DNA of 64,000 bases from Curvularia sp. ZM96 (lineage: Eukaryota; Ascomycota; Dothideomycetes; Pleosporales; Pleosporaceae), in the NCBI GenBank assembly GCA_022457065.1, contig JAJGBQ010000004.1:2108001-2172000 (forward strand). Direction: 5' to 3'. The position numbers and the translations under genes were made by a program. Below are positions 21,846 through 32,413 of the stretch, piece by piece. Each line of letters starts with the position of its first letter. Positions within the stretch are counted from its first letter, which is position 1. The notes under the pieces are model-generated. The model was not told the DNA's origin. It was given only the letters and a program-made list of their open reading frames with translations, and did not search any database.

Positions 21846-23610
21846 TTTGTTCTTCGTGTGTAACGTACGGTCCGTCTGATGAATGAGTGTTAGAGCTGTG
21901 GGGGACGATTGGACGAGGGTGTTAGGAGATTGATTAGGAGTACTGGAGATGGCAAGTACAGAAGACGTACTTAAAAACCTGTTTGGAGACCTGAGTGTGG
22001 AAGGAATGAAAGTGATCGCTGATGAGAATTTGAGCTCTGAAGGATGATGGACTGGTATTTATGTAATCTCTTTCGTCCTTTGGTGCGATTCCAAACTACA
22101 ATGCCCGGCGCTGCAGTTAACACATTGATTTCGGACAAGACACCGTGGAGATTACCATTGTGGAAATGTGAATGGACTTTGGTGGGTCGGTGTACAAATA
22201 CAGACCTGCATTGGGGTCATGGACGGCTCACGATGCAGCATACGATAGCATAACGTGAAGACAGAGGCTTTGGCCACTGGCCGATTGGACAATGCACGCA
22301 TCACACAAACCTTGGTGTATAACCTGTCTTGAAGTCATGTTGAAAGTACAACATACTCCACTATGACCGGCATATCTGATTCTAGCATTAGTGTTTGGTT
22401 CCTTAATCAGGAACTAAGCACAAACCGAGATGAGCCTTGGAACATGTCATGTCTTGTCTTATAATTTTAGTAAACCCAACAAACATTCCATATATTTCTG
22501 ATCGTTGCTGACAGAAGGAGTATGCCTTAGCATCAATTCGCTTCTGATCTCTTGTATGATTTCAGAAGACTTTTATGCTACGTAACCGAGACAATATATT
22601 GCGAGACCCTTATGTCGCTCATCCAGTCCTGGGCCGCACAGTGCTTGGAACCTGACCCAGACACCCTCACGTTGAGTGCAATTGGATTCGCATCTTTTGT
22701 AAGGTTCACACTTCTCAAATCGTCACGTACTTGTACGGAACCATCATATTGAACCAATGGATGCGTGTGGATCTCCAGCAATCTCAAAGACAATCCACCA
22801 TGTGGGTTCGAATAACTTCTATAGACATAAGGTCGATTGAAAGGTCTTGCAATATCAAATCCTCAATGCTGCTATTGTCAGTCTAATGTAGACACTGCTC
22901 ATGTTCGCCACATTATACGAAAGCAGCAGAACCTGCACAAGTTAAAACCGGAATGAGCTGTGTGCTGCCGAAAGTGGTAGTGGTGACGTTGCTACAAGAC
23001 ATTGAACCCCGGAACTGGTGATCCACGCTCCCTGTGGGGGCCATGACTCAACCATTACCGAGAAGTTAACTCTGAAGATAGGCTCGATGTATGGGCTGTG
23101 CACCAGTTAACAGGGCAAGTACATCAAGCCCGTTTATAGGTGTCGATGGCTGTAGAGTATAACACTGGATACTTGAGGACACGATCAAATAGTACATTCG
23201 ATGAACAACGTTCGGATGAGTTCCCAGAAGGGACCGTGCTGAGACATTATCATTGTTGTTTGACGCAGTTGAGGCAACGTAAGTGTAGATTGGAAACACC
23301 TGAAATATGGCAAAAGGCAAGCGTTGCCGGCAAGCATCCACTTTCAAATAAATTCGTGGTACAGTACCAAGTGACTGGGTATATATTCAATTTGGTTCTG
23401 ACACAACCATAGAGTTAGCGGCTGGATTCTGAATCTGGTAAAGAACGGCGAGCTTACTCTTTGGCTGTAGAGCCCCTTTCCTCCACACTGTCCTGTGAAG
23501 CGGTTGGCTTGACCCTTCTTCGCTTCTACACGGCCTCAACATGCCGGAGTTGGATATAAGATGTTTTCAGTGCTTGGTTGCATATGCGGATCCAAACGCT
23601 AAAAGTGTGT
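21846..23610. other. Intergenic region, no supported gene
   Basis: About 1.8 kb. The first ~150 bases are the promoter/leader of the small secreted protein gene and the last part is the 3' flank of the helicase gene. The middle holds only short featureless open frames. No transposase, LTR or tRNA-like structure was seen. Confidence 0.4.
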
Positions 23611-24909
23611 CTATGAAAGAAGATCGGCGACGTTCATTGGCATCTCGTCAATTTGAGTTGAGTAGTATACTGTAAAAATTAGCTGCAAATATTTGGAAAA
23701 AGGGATGAAGGAACTTACGCTCAATGTCACGAAGAATGCGCACGTCATCCTGAGTAACAAAGTTGATGGCTACACCCTTGCGTCCAAATCGGCCGCTTCG
23801 ACCAATCCTGTGGATGTAGTTCTCACGGTTTGACGGAAGATCATAGTTAATCACAAGCGAAACTTGTTGCACGTCAATACCACGAGCCCACACGTCAGTT
23901 GAGATGAGCACGCGGGAATTGGCCTGACGGAAATCCTGCATGATGCTGTCTCGCTCTCTTTGTGGCATATCTCCATGCATCGAGGACACAGTGAAGTTGG
24001 CCTCACGCATCTTGTCCGTAAGCCAGTCAACCTTCCTGCGAGTATTGCAGAAGATAACTGCTTGTGTGATGGTAAGTGTGTCGTAGAGATCACAGAGGGT
24101 GTCGAACTTCCACTCTTCCTTTTCAATGGCGATAAAGTATTGCTTGAGGCCTTCCAGTGTCAACTCGTCACGCTTGACTAGAATGCGCACAGGGTCGGTC
24201 ATGAACTTGGTCGTCATCTCAAGCACATCGTAGGGGAGGGTAGCGGAGACGACTACAACTTGGGTGGCTGGTGGAAGATAGCGGTAGACGTCATAGATCT
24301 GCTCACGGAAACCGCGGTTTAGGAGCTCGTCGGCCTCGTCGAGAACGAGCATCTTGATATTGCGTGTGCGGAGGTTGCGGCGGCGAATCATGTCGGCAAC
24401 GCGCCCCGGGGTTCCAGAAACCACGTGCTGACCGTAGTCGAGTTTGCGAATATCCTCGCCAACGTTGGTACCTCCAATACAGGCATGGCATTGCACGTTC
24501 ATGTAGTCACCGAGACCCATGATGACCTGTTGAATCTGGGTCGCCAGCTCGCGCGTAGGGGATAGTACGAGAGCTAGAAACTGTTAGCATGCGCTTCTTC
24601 AGCGAAAGCATATGCGATCTTACCTTGTGTTTCTCGTACGGCCGTGTCGATGACCTGAAGGATAGAGATAGAAAAGGTCGCTGTTTTTCCCGTTCCAGAC
24701 TGAGCCTGTGCGATGGTATCCCGACCTTTGCAGACCTGCACAATAGCACGCGACTGTACAGCTGAAGGCGACTCGTATCCGTAGGCGTAGATGCCGCGCA
24801 GAAGGTTCTCCTTCAGGTGCATGGCCTCGAAGGTAGGCGCGACCGTGACCTCCTTAGAGGTGGAAAACTCCATCTTATCGTCGGCATTTCGGTCGATTCC
24901 GTCAGCCAT
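23611..24909 (-). CDS. FAL1: DEAD-box RNA helicase FAL1 / eIF4A-III-like
   Basis: Three exons: 24624..24909, 23719..24573, 23611..23669; 399 residues, the same length as yeast Fal1. All DEAD-box motifs are present: AQSGTGKT (motif I), PTRELA (Ia, formed at the exon 1/2 junction), VLDEADELL (II), SATLP (III) and HRIGRSGRFGR (VI). The 59-bp last exon restores the conserved eIF4A tail YYSTQIDEMPMN. The N-terminal TFEAMHLKENLLRGIYAYGYESPSAVQ is the Q-motif region of the eIF4A-III/Fal1 group. Yeast Fal1 acts in 18S rRNA maturation; animal eIF4A-III is the exon-junction-complex core, and filamentous fungi have one gene covering this position. Divergently transcribed from the SF3a subunit gene with 280 bp between the start codons. 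Confidence 0.95.
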
Positions 24910-25189
24910 GTTGGCTTTGCTTCGTTGGTATTTGATGTGGGGGTTTCGTGGGTGTGGAAGAACGCTTGTTCGCGATCGCAACAAAGTTTGGGAGCAACTA
25001 CGTCTGAGCGTTGCGGAGGGCCGGAGCCTCGGCGATCCCGTTCCGGATACTAGCGCGTTTTTCAGTTTATGTCGCCGCGACAGGATCCACCTAGTAGCTC
25101 GACAACATTCACGCCTCCAAAGGTCTGCACAACCATCGTTGAACCGCTGATATACCTCAAACTCATATTTGATATAGGCGACTGCGATC
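24910..25189. promoter_or_regulatory. Bidirectional promoter between FAL1-like and PRP9-like genes
   Basis: Only 280 bp separate the two start codons, which point away from each other, so one short interval must carry both promoters. The interval is GC-rich with no obvious TATA box, as is common in housekeeping divergent pairs. Confidence 0.55.
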
Positions 25190-26735
25190 ATGCTTTTGGA
25201 AGAGCAGCGCCAGCTTCACGAGGATTTGGAGCGCCTCGAGGATGCCGTAGCAGAGCGCCTTCTCGAAGATCCTCCACATGTACGTCTGTCCTCTATACCT
25301 CTTGTGACACTTACTGACACATGGTTAGATTCGCGATCGTCTCGCACGTGACCACGACATTGCGCGATTTCTGGAGCAGATTGAAAGTCAGTCAAGCCGG
25401 TTACTCAAGATCTACGAGGATGTCGATGGCAAAAAGGAGGACGAGGTGCGCAGCCTCACCCACGGTGACCCAATGGAGTCTTTCCTGAAGGAAATCGAAT
25501 CCATCAAGGACTTTCACCGACGCTATCCCAACGAACCCGTCGAAAATCTAGAGAAAGCCTACAAGAAGCGGTCGCCCGAAGATCACGCACAGTCCATTGC
25601 AGCTATCGACGCCATGTTCACTGGCGAGGAGGGGTTCGGTCGCTTCTTTGACCTGACCACGCTGCATGAACAGTACTTGAACCTTCCTGTTCATCAGCAC
25701 GCGCGCCGCCTGACGTATCTGCAGTACCTCGATCTGTTCGATGTCTTCACTCCTCCGCAATGTAACATTCGCCGCGACCAGAAGAAGTCAGAGTCTTATT
25801 TCCATTACTTGAAAGCTCTGCAAGACTACCTCGAGAGCTTTATGCGACGGACGAAGCCTTTGGAGAATTTGGACAAGCTCTTCGCAAACTTTGACAAGGA
25901 GTTTGAAGAGCTATGGGAAAAGGATCAAGTCCCAGGCTGGGAAAAGGTTGCTCCCTCAACATCAGCTGAAGGCGAAGCCCAGGGCGAGGGAATTTGGTGT
26001 TCTGCGTGTAAGAAGGGGTTCTCAAAAGAGACGGTCTACGAATCTCATTTGACGGGAAAGAAGCACAAGAAGGCCGTAAAAGAGAGCCAGGAAGGCACAC
26101 AAGACGGCGGAAAGCAGACAAACGGTGCTTCCGCAGATATGCAACGCTTCAAGGAGCGCGCAGTTGCCGAGCGGGAGTTCAGGATACGGAAGCTCGCTGC
26201 AGCCATGCAGACGGAACGCGGCGATACTAAGATGAACGTTGAGCGAAAACAAGGCATGACCGAGCGTGAACGACAGCAAGAACTAGAGCAACTGTATTCC
26301 GAAACACCTGAAAACGGCGCAAACGAGAAAGCGGACGACTCGGACGGCGAAGACAAGATCTATAATCCCCTCAAGCTCCCGCTTGCTTGGGACGGCAAGC
26401 CCATTCCCTTCTGGCTGTACAAGCTCCACGGCCTCGGCGTCGAGTTTCCCTGTGAAATCTGCGGGAACTTTGTTTACATGGGCCGGCGCGCCTTTGACAA
26501 GCATTTCAACGAGCCCCGACATATTCACGGTCTCAAATGTCTCGGCATCACCAGCACGACGCTTTTCCGCGAGATTACAAGTATACAAGAGGCTGTGGAC
26601 CTGTGGAAAAAGATTGAAAAGGACAAGAAGAAGGAGAAGGCGATGGCTGAAAATGTCGTCGAGATGGAAGACTCGGAGGGTAACGTTATGCCTGAGAAGG
26701 TTTACAAGGATCTGGCTGCTGCAGGCATGCTCTGA
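25190..26735 (+). CDS. PRP9: Splicing factor 3a subunit 3 (Prp9/SF3a60)
   Basis: Two exons: 25190..25279 and 25329..26735 (49-bp intron), 498 residues, close to human SF3A3 (501). It is part of the U2 snRNP SF3a complex that helps place U2 at the branch site. The N-terminal helix LLEEQRQLHEDLERLEDAVAERL precedes the SF3a60/Prp9 region. A C2H2 zinc finger of the U1-type class lies at about residues 250-276 (WCSACKKGF...HLTGKKHKK). The highly conserved C-terminal block includes NPLKLPLAWDGKPIPFWLYKL and the second finger CEICGNFVYMGRRAFDKHF...RHIHGLKCLGI. The protein ends LAAAGML. The short first exon is typical for this gene. Divergent partner of the FAL1-like gene. Confidence 0.95.
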
Positions 26736-27817
26736 GCATGGCATGATACATGGTATTCGTATGTGCTACCGAGGTTGTTTTGAGAGGGATTATCCGCGGA
26801 GAGACTGGTACAACAGCTTCCTCCCTGCTGTTTAGAGCCAGTCAGAGACCCTACGGCTACTTCTCTTGCACAGTGACTTCCGGGTTCCTACTGAGAATTA
26901 TCTCACGTAAGCTCATCGTTGCTTGCCTTCCACTCACGGCACCACCACGCCATTGCTTCCCCTTCCCTTCTTAGCTTTTGCTCTTCTTTCTCGTTCTTCA
27001 TCACCACGAAGATTCGACCTGGGCCCGACCGGCTCTAAAGCACTATTTGCATGGCTGGCGTTCAGGAGTTTTGGCCCGAGGAGGAACAAGCATGTGAACT
27101 CATGACAGTCACTTGTCTATGACCTTTGTATATGTATTTATAAATCGAAGCCAGAATTTGAGGCATATACCAGTTTCATCTTCCTCACCAACTTCTCTGA
27201 ATCGATACCATTGGTGCGAGCAGTCTCGATACGTGCTCTTTGGAAGGTGACACCAAAATGTGTTCTGGACACTCTAATTGTTTCTTTGAAGTATTAATGA
27301 GGCTATGAAATTTAATGTGCGATACAAATTATGAAACTCATCTCAAATACATCCTGCCAGAGCTTTTCTCAACACCGGAAAATACCATCGATATCTTTCG
27401 CAGTCGTCTCCAAGTCAAGACGAACACTAGCCATGATCTATTCGAGGAACATCAACGAATCGACAGGTTTTGCTCAGTGAAATCTTGCGCCTCACACGAT
27501 TGAGCTAATATACTTAACGGATACTCGAATTGATGAGATGTAGTCCTGATCGAGTTTGCCATCGATTTGACGGGTGTATGCTGAAGTTGTGCGGTATCAT
27601 GTTGGAAGGAATGGAACGATATTCAAGGCACTTCACGAACAACCATAAATGGCAGTACAAGTTCTTTTTTATCCAAACAATGACCTTTTGTCTGTCTATA
27701 GGCTGCATAACATTGTATTCATCTACACTATCTCATCTCAACAACACATTCTCTCTTCCCTATAGGGATCTTGGCTAGCATGGATCGTATTTCCGAGCCT
27801 CTCTCCACCCTTACTCT
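26736..27817. other. Convergent intergenic region, no supported gene
   Basis: About 1.1 kb between the 3' ends of the PRP9-like and glucosidase II genes. It becomes AT-rich after 27100. Short open frames only. Confidence 0.45.
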
Positions 27818-30800
27818 TTAATGCTGGTGTCCATGGTGCTCATGGCCGGCGCTTTGGTCTCCAAAGTCGACCTTCCATCCCCTGGTAATGTACACACGCG
27901 GATCGCGTACAATAGCGTATGCAGCCTTCTTTCCTTGAGCAGCATGGAATTCTAGAGGCACAGGCTTCTTCCTGCGGGTTTCCTTTTCACCTTCCTGCAT
28001 GACAACGACTTCTTGCTTGTCCTTCCAAGACTTTGGTGCGCCAACGATGATAATCTTCTCAACGCGCACATTCTCCATGGTCTTGAGGTATTTCTCGCAT
28101 TTAACAGTGCGCTGACTGGTGTCAAGATTCGAGGATGTCAGAATCTGGCGAGCGCCGTCGAAAGAGAAGCGGCGATGGATAAAAGCGCCCATCTCATAGT
28201 CAAAGGTTTCTCCGTCATCGACATACAAGGTACCCACGGCATTGCCGTCTTTGTCCAGGTTGACAACGAGTGTGAATGGATCGTACTTCATCAAACCTGA
28301 CGACCGACGGGGACGGTCTCGGCGAGGAATGATGTTACCACCCTGCATAAGAAGGGGAATCTTCTCAAGAGGAGCAGGGACGGTGTGGTGCCCTTTGCCA
28401 CTGTACGTGGTGTAGTCGAAGTAGTCATAATAAGGTTGATCGTCCGCGATGTAGATTGACACACTGTCAGCACCTTCCTTGGTAACGGGTTTAGCAAGAA
28501 GTCCAGTGGAGCCAATGTAGAGCTGGTCATCAACCTCGAAGCCTGCCTCGTCATCAGGGTGAATCCAGAAGTTTGGACGGATAATCGGAGCGCCCGTTGT
28601 GTGGGCTTCGTGGAACGCGGTGTACCAAGCAGGGAGTAGCTGATATCGCAGACGGAGAGCTTGAGTAATGATCTCAGTGTAGGGAGATCCAGCAATGTAG
28701 GGCTCACGGCGGCGAGTGTCGATGTGAGCATGACCGCGGAAGAATGGGTAGTATATACCAGCTTGGTACCAACGAGTCAACAATTCTTTGCTGGGGTTAC
28801 CAAAGAATCCTCCAACATCTGCGCCTCCAAAGGGGAAACCAGAGATGCCTTGGTTGAGGACCATTGGAATGGAAGCCTCAAGATGGGACCATTCTGCTTG
28901 ATTGTCGCCGGTCCACATTGCTGCAGAGCGCTGACTACCAGAGTAAAATGCACGGGTGAGAACAAAAGGACGACGAATCTCGCCCTTCTTGCGCTCAGTG
29001 ATAGCTTGGTACGTCGCATTGTGGAAGGTCATGCCATTGATGTTGTGGACGTCACGGTGCTCCCAGTTGCCATGATGCAAGTTGTCCTTAGGCATAGTGG
29101 TCTCAGGGCCGTTGAAGACAGACGGCTCATTCATGTCGTTCCAGATGAAGGTGTTGTGGGCAGTACCCTTGAACTTGTCGTACTTGAACAAACTCTTCCA
29201 CCAGTCAACGGCGGCTGGGTTGAAGCAGTCGACCCACATAGAAGAGCCAGGCCAGCACCATCCATCGTAATGGTTGCCATCCTTGTTCTTAACAGCGAGG
29301 TCCTTCTTCTTGAGTTCATCAATGACCGGGTAGTCGTTTGTGTTCTTGATGTGTGGGTCGATGATCGCAACAAGCTTTCTGTCACGCTTGTCGAGCTGCT
29401 GTAGCATTCCCTCAGGATTTGGGAAGGTCATAGGATCCCAAGTAAAGTACTTTTTCTCCTGCGTGTACTCAATGTCAAGCCAGATGACATCGTACGGGAT
29501 GTTGAACTTGTCGAATCTGCGGTCAACGTCCTTGACGTCTTCATCAGTGACGTAGTTCCATCGGCACTGATGATAAGCGATAGCGAAAGACTGTGGCATG
29601 GCAGTGTAACCGGTGAGTTCACCGTATTGGCGAGTGAGATCTTGAGGTGTTGGGCCGAGGAAGACGAAGACATCCAACAGACCACTTTCAGACATCCAGT
29701 GGGTTTGTGTATCAGTGTGGCCCTCAACTCCAAGAGCCAATGGGTTTGCGGTGTTCCTCTTTTTGGTAACATCAATCCAGGTTTCAGCTGCGTTGAGCCA
29801 GAAGACGCCAACGGTCGAGCCCTTGCGATGGGCTTGCATGAAGGGAATGGCACCATAGAGTGTCATCGGGCTGTCTATCTCGTACTCAAAGACATCAGCG
29901 TTGTACAGACGGTAAGGCTCGGTGTAGGCATTGTCGCCACCCCTGTAAATGTCAGTTGCAACCAAAACTAAGTCAATGCCGCTAAATACCGTGTAGTCTT
30001 TAGAGAGAGCCTTGTTGCATGCTCCGGGATACCAAAGACATGAGCGTAACCAGGAAAAGAGATGTCTAGTGCCACAGCTTCGGGTCCTCGCGGTTTGGTG
30101 TCGGTGTTGCCACCAAAGGACTCATCCCACCATGTACTCTCATCTTCGACAGGTTGTTCGACCTTCTTCTCCTCTTCTTTGACTTCCTCTTCACCTTCCT
30201 TCTTCTCTTCCACGGGCTTCTCAATCTTTGGTCTCCAGTGCTCAACGTTCATGTAGCCACGCTCGTTGAACTTGATTTGAGTCTCGCCGTCCCTCTGGAA
30301 CTCGATGCCAAACGGTGCGTGTCGAATGATAGCTTGGTGTTTGCCGCCCTTGCCGTAGACAACTTTGGTATATCCTTGCTCAGCGTCGGGACTAAATGCA
30401 GCACCTGTAGACGGCTTGAGTCCCCCCACAAGAGTCCATTTGGCAGCTTCATTGTATCGCTCCTTTCTCGCCTTGCTATCGTGGCGAAGCTCGATGTCGC
30501 CCTTGGCTCTCTTCTCCTCGTCCAGAGTAACGCGCGCAACGCCGGTCTCGAGGAAGGTCACAGTCAGCGGCAGACGGACTTTTTCTTGACCTTCTTTGAC
30601 GGTCTTGAGGACAACGGCATCCAATTGACCATTGTTGAAGACTATCGAGGCAGGGTCGAGCGTATATGGTGAGCTCCAGGAGCTCGATGCGGCGACGTCA
30701 TCGGCAAACTGGCGATTGCGCTTGCAGAAGCCAGACTGATCGCATGTCTTGAAATTTTCGTGCTTGACCGACACTGCAGCCTGTTAGCACCTCCTCGAAT

Positions 30801-30977
30801 ACAACGGAATTGTATAGCAAGATGACAACAACGACAACGATAACGCTGGTCAACGGCAGCGTTGGCGTGGAGAGCTACGGTGAACTACATACCAGCTGTC
30901 CCGAACAAGCAACACACCACTACTAGCAGTAAAAGCACAGCCGTCCACCGGGGAGGCCGTTCCCGTAAAGTGATCAT
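27818..30977 (-). CDS. Glucosidase II alpha subunit (GH31, ER)
   Basis: Three exons: 30893..30977, 29990..30773, 27818..29942; 997 residues. Exon 1 encodes a signal sequence (MITLRERPPRWTAVLLLLVV...), and the splice leads into SVKHENFKTCDQSGFCKRNR, the conserved N-terminus of mature glucosidase II alpha. The enzyme trims the two inner alpha-1,3-glucoses from N-glycans in the ER, allowing calnexin binding and release. GH31 signatures are clear: the nucleophile Asp in IWNDMNEPSVF and a GADVGGFFGNP segment in the acid/base half. A Lys/Glu-rich insert (about residues 215-240) interrupts the N-terminal beta domain, a feature I believe is common in this family. There is no HDEL; ER retention depends on the beta subunit. 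The C-terminus is His-rich (GHEHHGHQH). Confidence 0.95.
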
Positions 30978-31327
30978 GACAGGCAGCTCTGGAGCAGAAA
31001 TTCAGAAGCCAGCCCGGAATGCCTTCAGCTCAAACCAATCCTCAACACTCAAGATGCCATGTGGACTTTGAGACACCGCCAAGCTCAGGGTCCAGCGATT
31101 TTGCACAAATCAGGCATAACTTTATGCAACATTACCCCACTAGACAACGAAGGCCGCAGCAACCCCCCTACCCCCACCTCTCAAAAAATCCAGCTCCATC
31201 TCGGTGTCTCTTCCTTTCCTCCTTATCCACCTCTGTCCAGGTATGATTGATCCACCTGCCATTGAAGCATTGATTGATACAGAAAACTAATCCCATTGAC
31301 AGATCAACAAACACAAACTCCATCAAA
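30978..31327. promoter_or_regulatory. Shared upstream region of glucosidase II and NDK genes
   Basis: 350 bp between divergent start codons. The half nearest NDK (about 31185-31240) is strongly pyrimidine-rich on the plus strand, a typical core-promoter feature of highly expressed filamentous-fungal housekeeping genes. No separate gene. Confidence 0.5.
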
Positions 31328-32056
31328 ATGACTACCGAGCAGACGTACGTTCACACCTAGGAGCCTCAGAAGGCAAGCTGAAGGGCGGTGAACAACATAC
31401 TGACAGACAGCACAGCTTCATCGCTGTCAAGCCTGATGGCGTTCAGGTACGTAACACCCCAATCGCATTTGTCGTCACTCTGCTAGGTATAGCTGTCGAC
31501 TACAATTCAATTGCTACGCAGCTTGGAGGATGGCTGGCGATGTCGCCCCAGAAAAAGCAAAAGGGATGTACTGACTTGCTCAACAGCGTGGCCTCATTGG
31601 TCCCATCATCACCCGCTTCGAGAACCGCGGCTTCAAGCTCGCTGGTATCAAGATGGTCTCCCCCTCCAAGGAGCACCTCGAGAAGCACTACGAGGACCTG
31701 AAGGAGAAGCCTTTCTTCCCCGGTCTCATCTCCTGTACGTCTCCCCAACTCAACAAAATCTCAGTTGCGTCACCGTTCCTAACAACTTTCCAGACATGAG
31801 CTCCGGCCCCATCTGCGCCATGGTCTGGGAGGGCCGTGACGCCGTCAAGACCGGCCGCTCCATCCTCGGTGCTACCAACCCCCTTGCCTCCGCCCCCGGT
31901 ACCATCCGTGGTGACTACGCCCTTGACGTCGGCCGCAACGTCTGCCACGGTTCCGACTCCGTCGAGAACGGCAAGAAGGAGATTGCCCTCTGGTTCAAGG
32001 AGGGTGAGGTCCAGAGCTGGAAGAGCGCCCAGCACGACTGGGTCTACGAGAAGTAA
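31328..32056 (+). CDS. Nucleoside diphosphate kinase
   Basis: Four exons: 31328..31344 (17 bp), 31416..31446 (31 bp), 31587..31734, 31794..32056; 152 residues, the usual length. It transfers the gamma-phosphate between nucleoside triphosphates and diphosphates through a phospho-histidine. The first exons give MTTEQTFIAVKPDGVQ and the third RGLIGPIITRFENRGFKLAGIKM. The active-site His is in GRNVCHGSDS, and the conserved EGRDAVKTGRSILGATNP and WVYE C-terminus are present. The two 5' micro-exons and the 140-bp second intron make this gene easy to misannotate: an open frame running through from 31511 looks like a longer protein but is an artefact. Codon use is C-biased, consistent with high expression. 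Confidence 0.96.
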
Positions 32057-32413
32057 ATGCCTCGACCAGCTACGTCGTGGAGCACGGAGTAGCCCAGTAG
32101 CTACAAGGAAGCGGCGAAAAGCTAACTTGTGTCTTGCGGCTTCACTGCTGTAAGAGATGTGAGTTGGTCTAGTAGTTGCCATCTCTCAGCGAAAGAATAC
32201 TCTGAGCTTCTCCTGGCATAGAGGCGGGGTTATGAGATACGATCGTATGATAAAAAGGATAAATAGAAACCAATGAGACACATGAATGATCTCAATACGC
32301 TTTATACTTGGCTGTGATAGAGGTTGAACTGCATACGTCATCTACTATTTCATTTGCTATTTTCGGAACAGGGTATTCTAACAAACGCCCAAGTATCTAT
32401 CCTCCTATTGTAC
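32057..32413. other. Convergent intergenic region
   Basis: 357 bp between the NDK and OB-fold protein stop codons; 3' regions only. Confidence 0.45.

Noticed and set aside
22800..22815. GGTTCGAAT-like tRNA T-loop motif
   Set aside because: No matching acceptor or anticodon stem nearby, so not a tRNA.
28661..29404. 247-codon plus-strand open frame
   Set aside because: Antisense shadow of glucosidase II alpha; no domain.
31511..32056. 181-codon plus-strand open frame suggested as a longer protein
   Set aside because: Reads through the second and third introns of the NDK gene in part; the spliced 152-residue NDK is supported instead.
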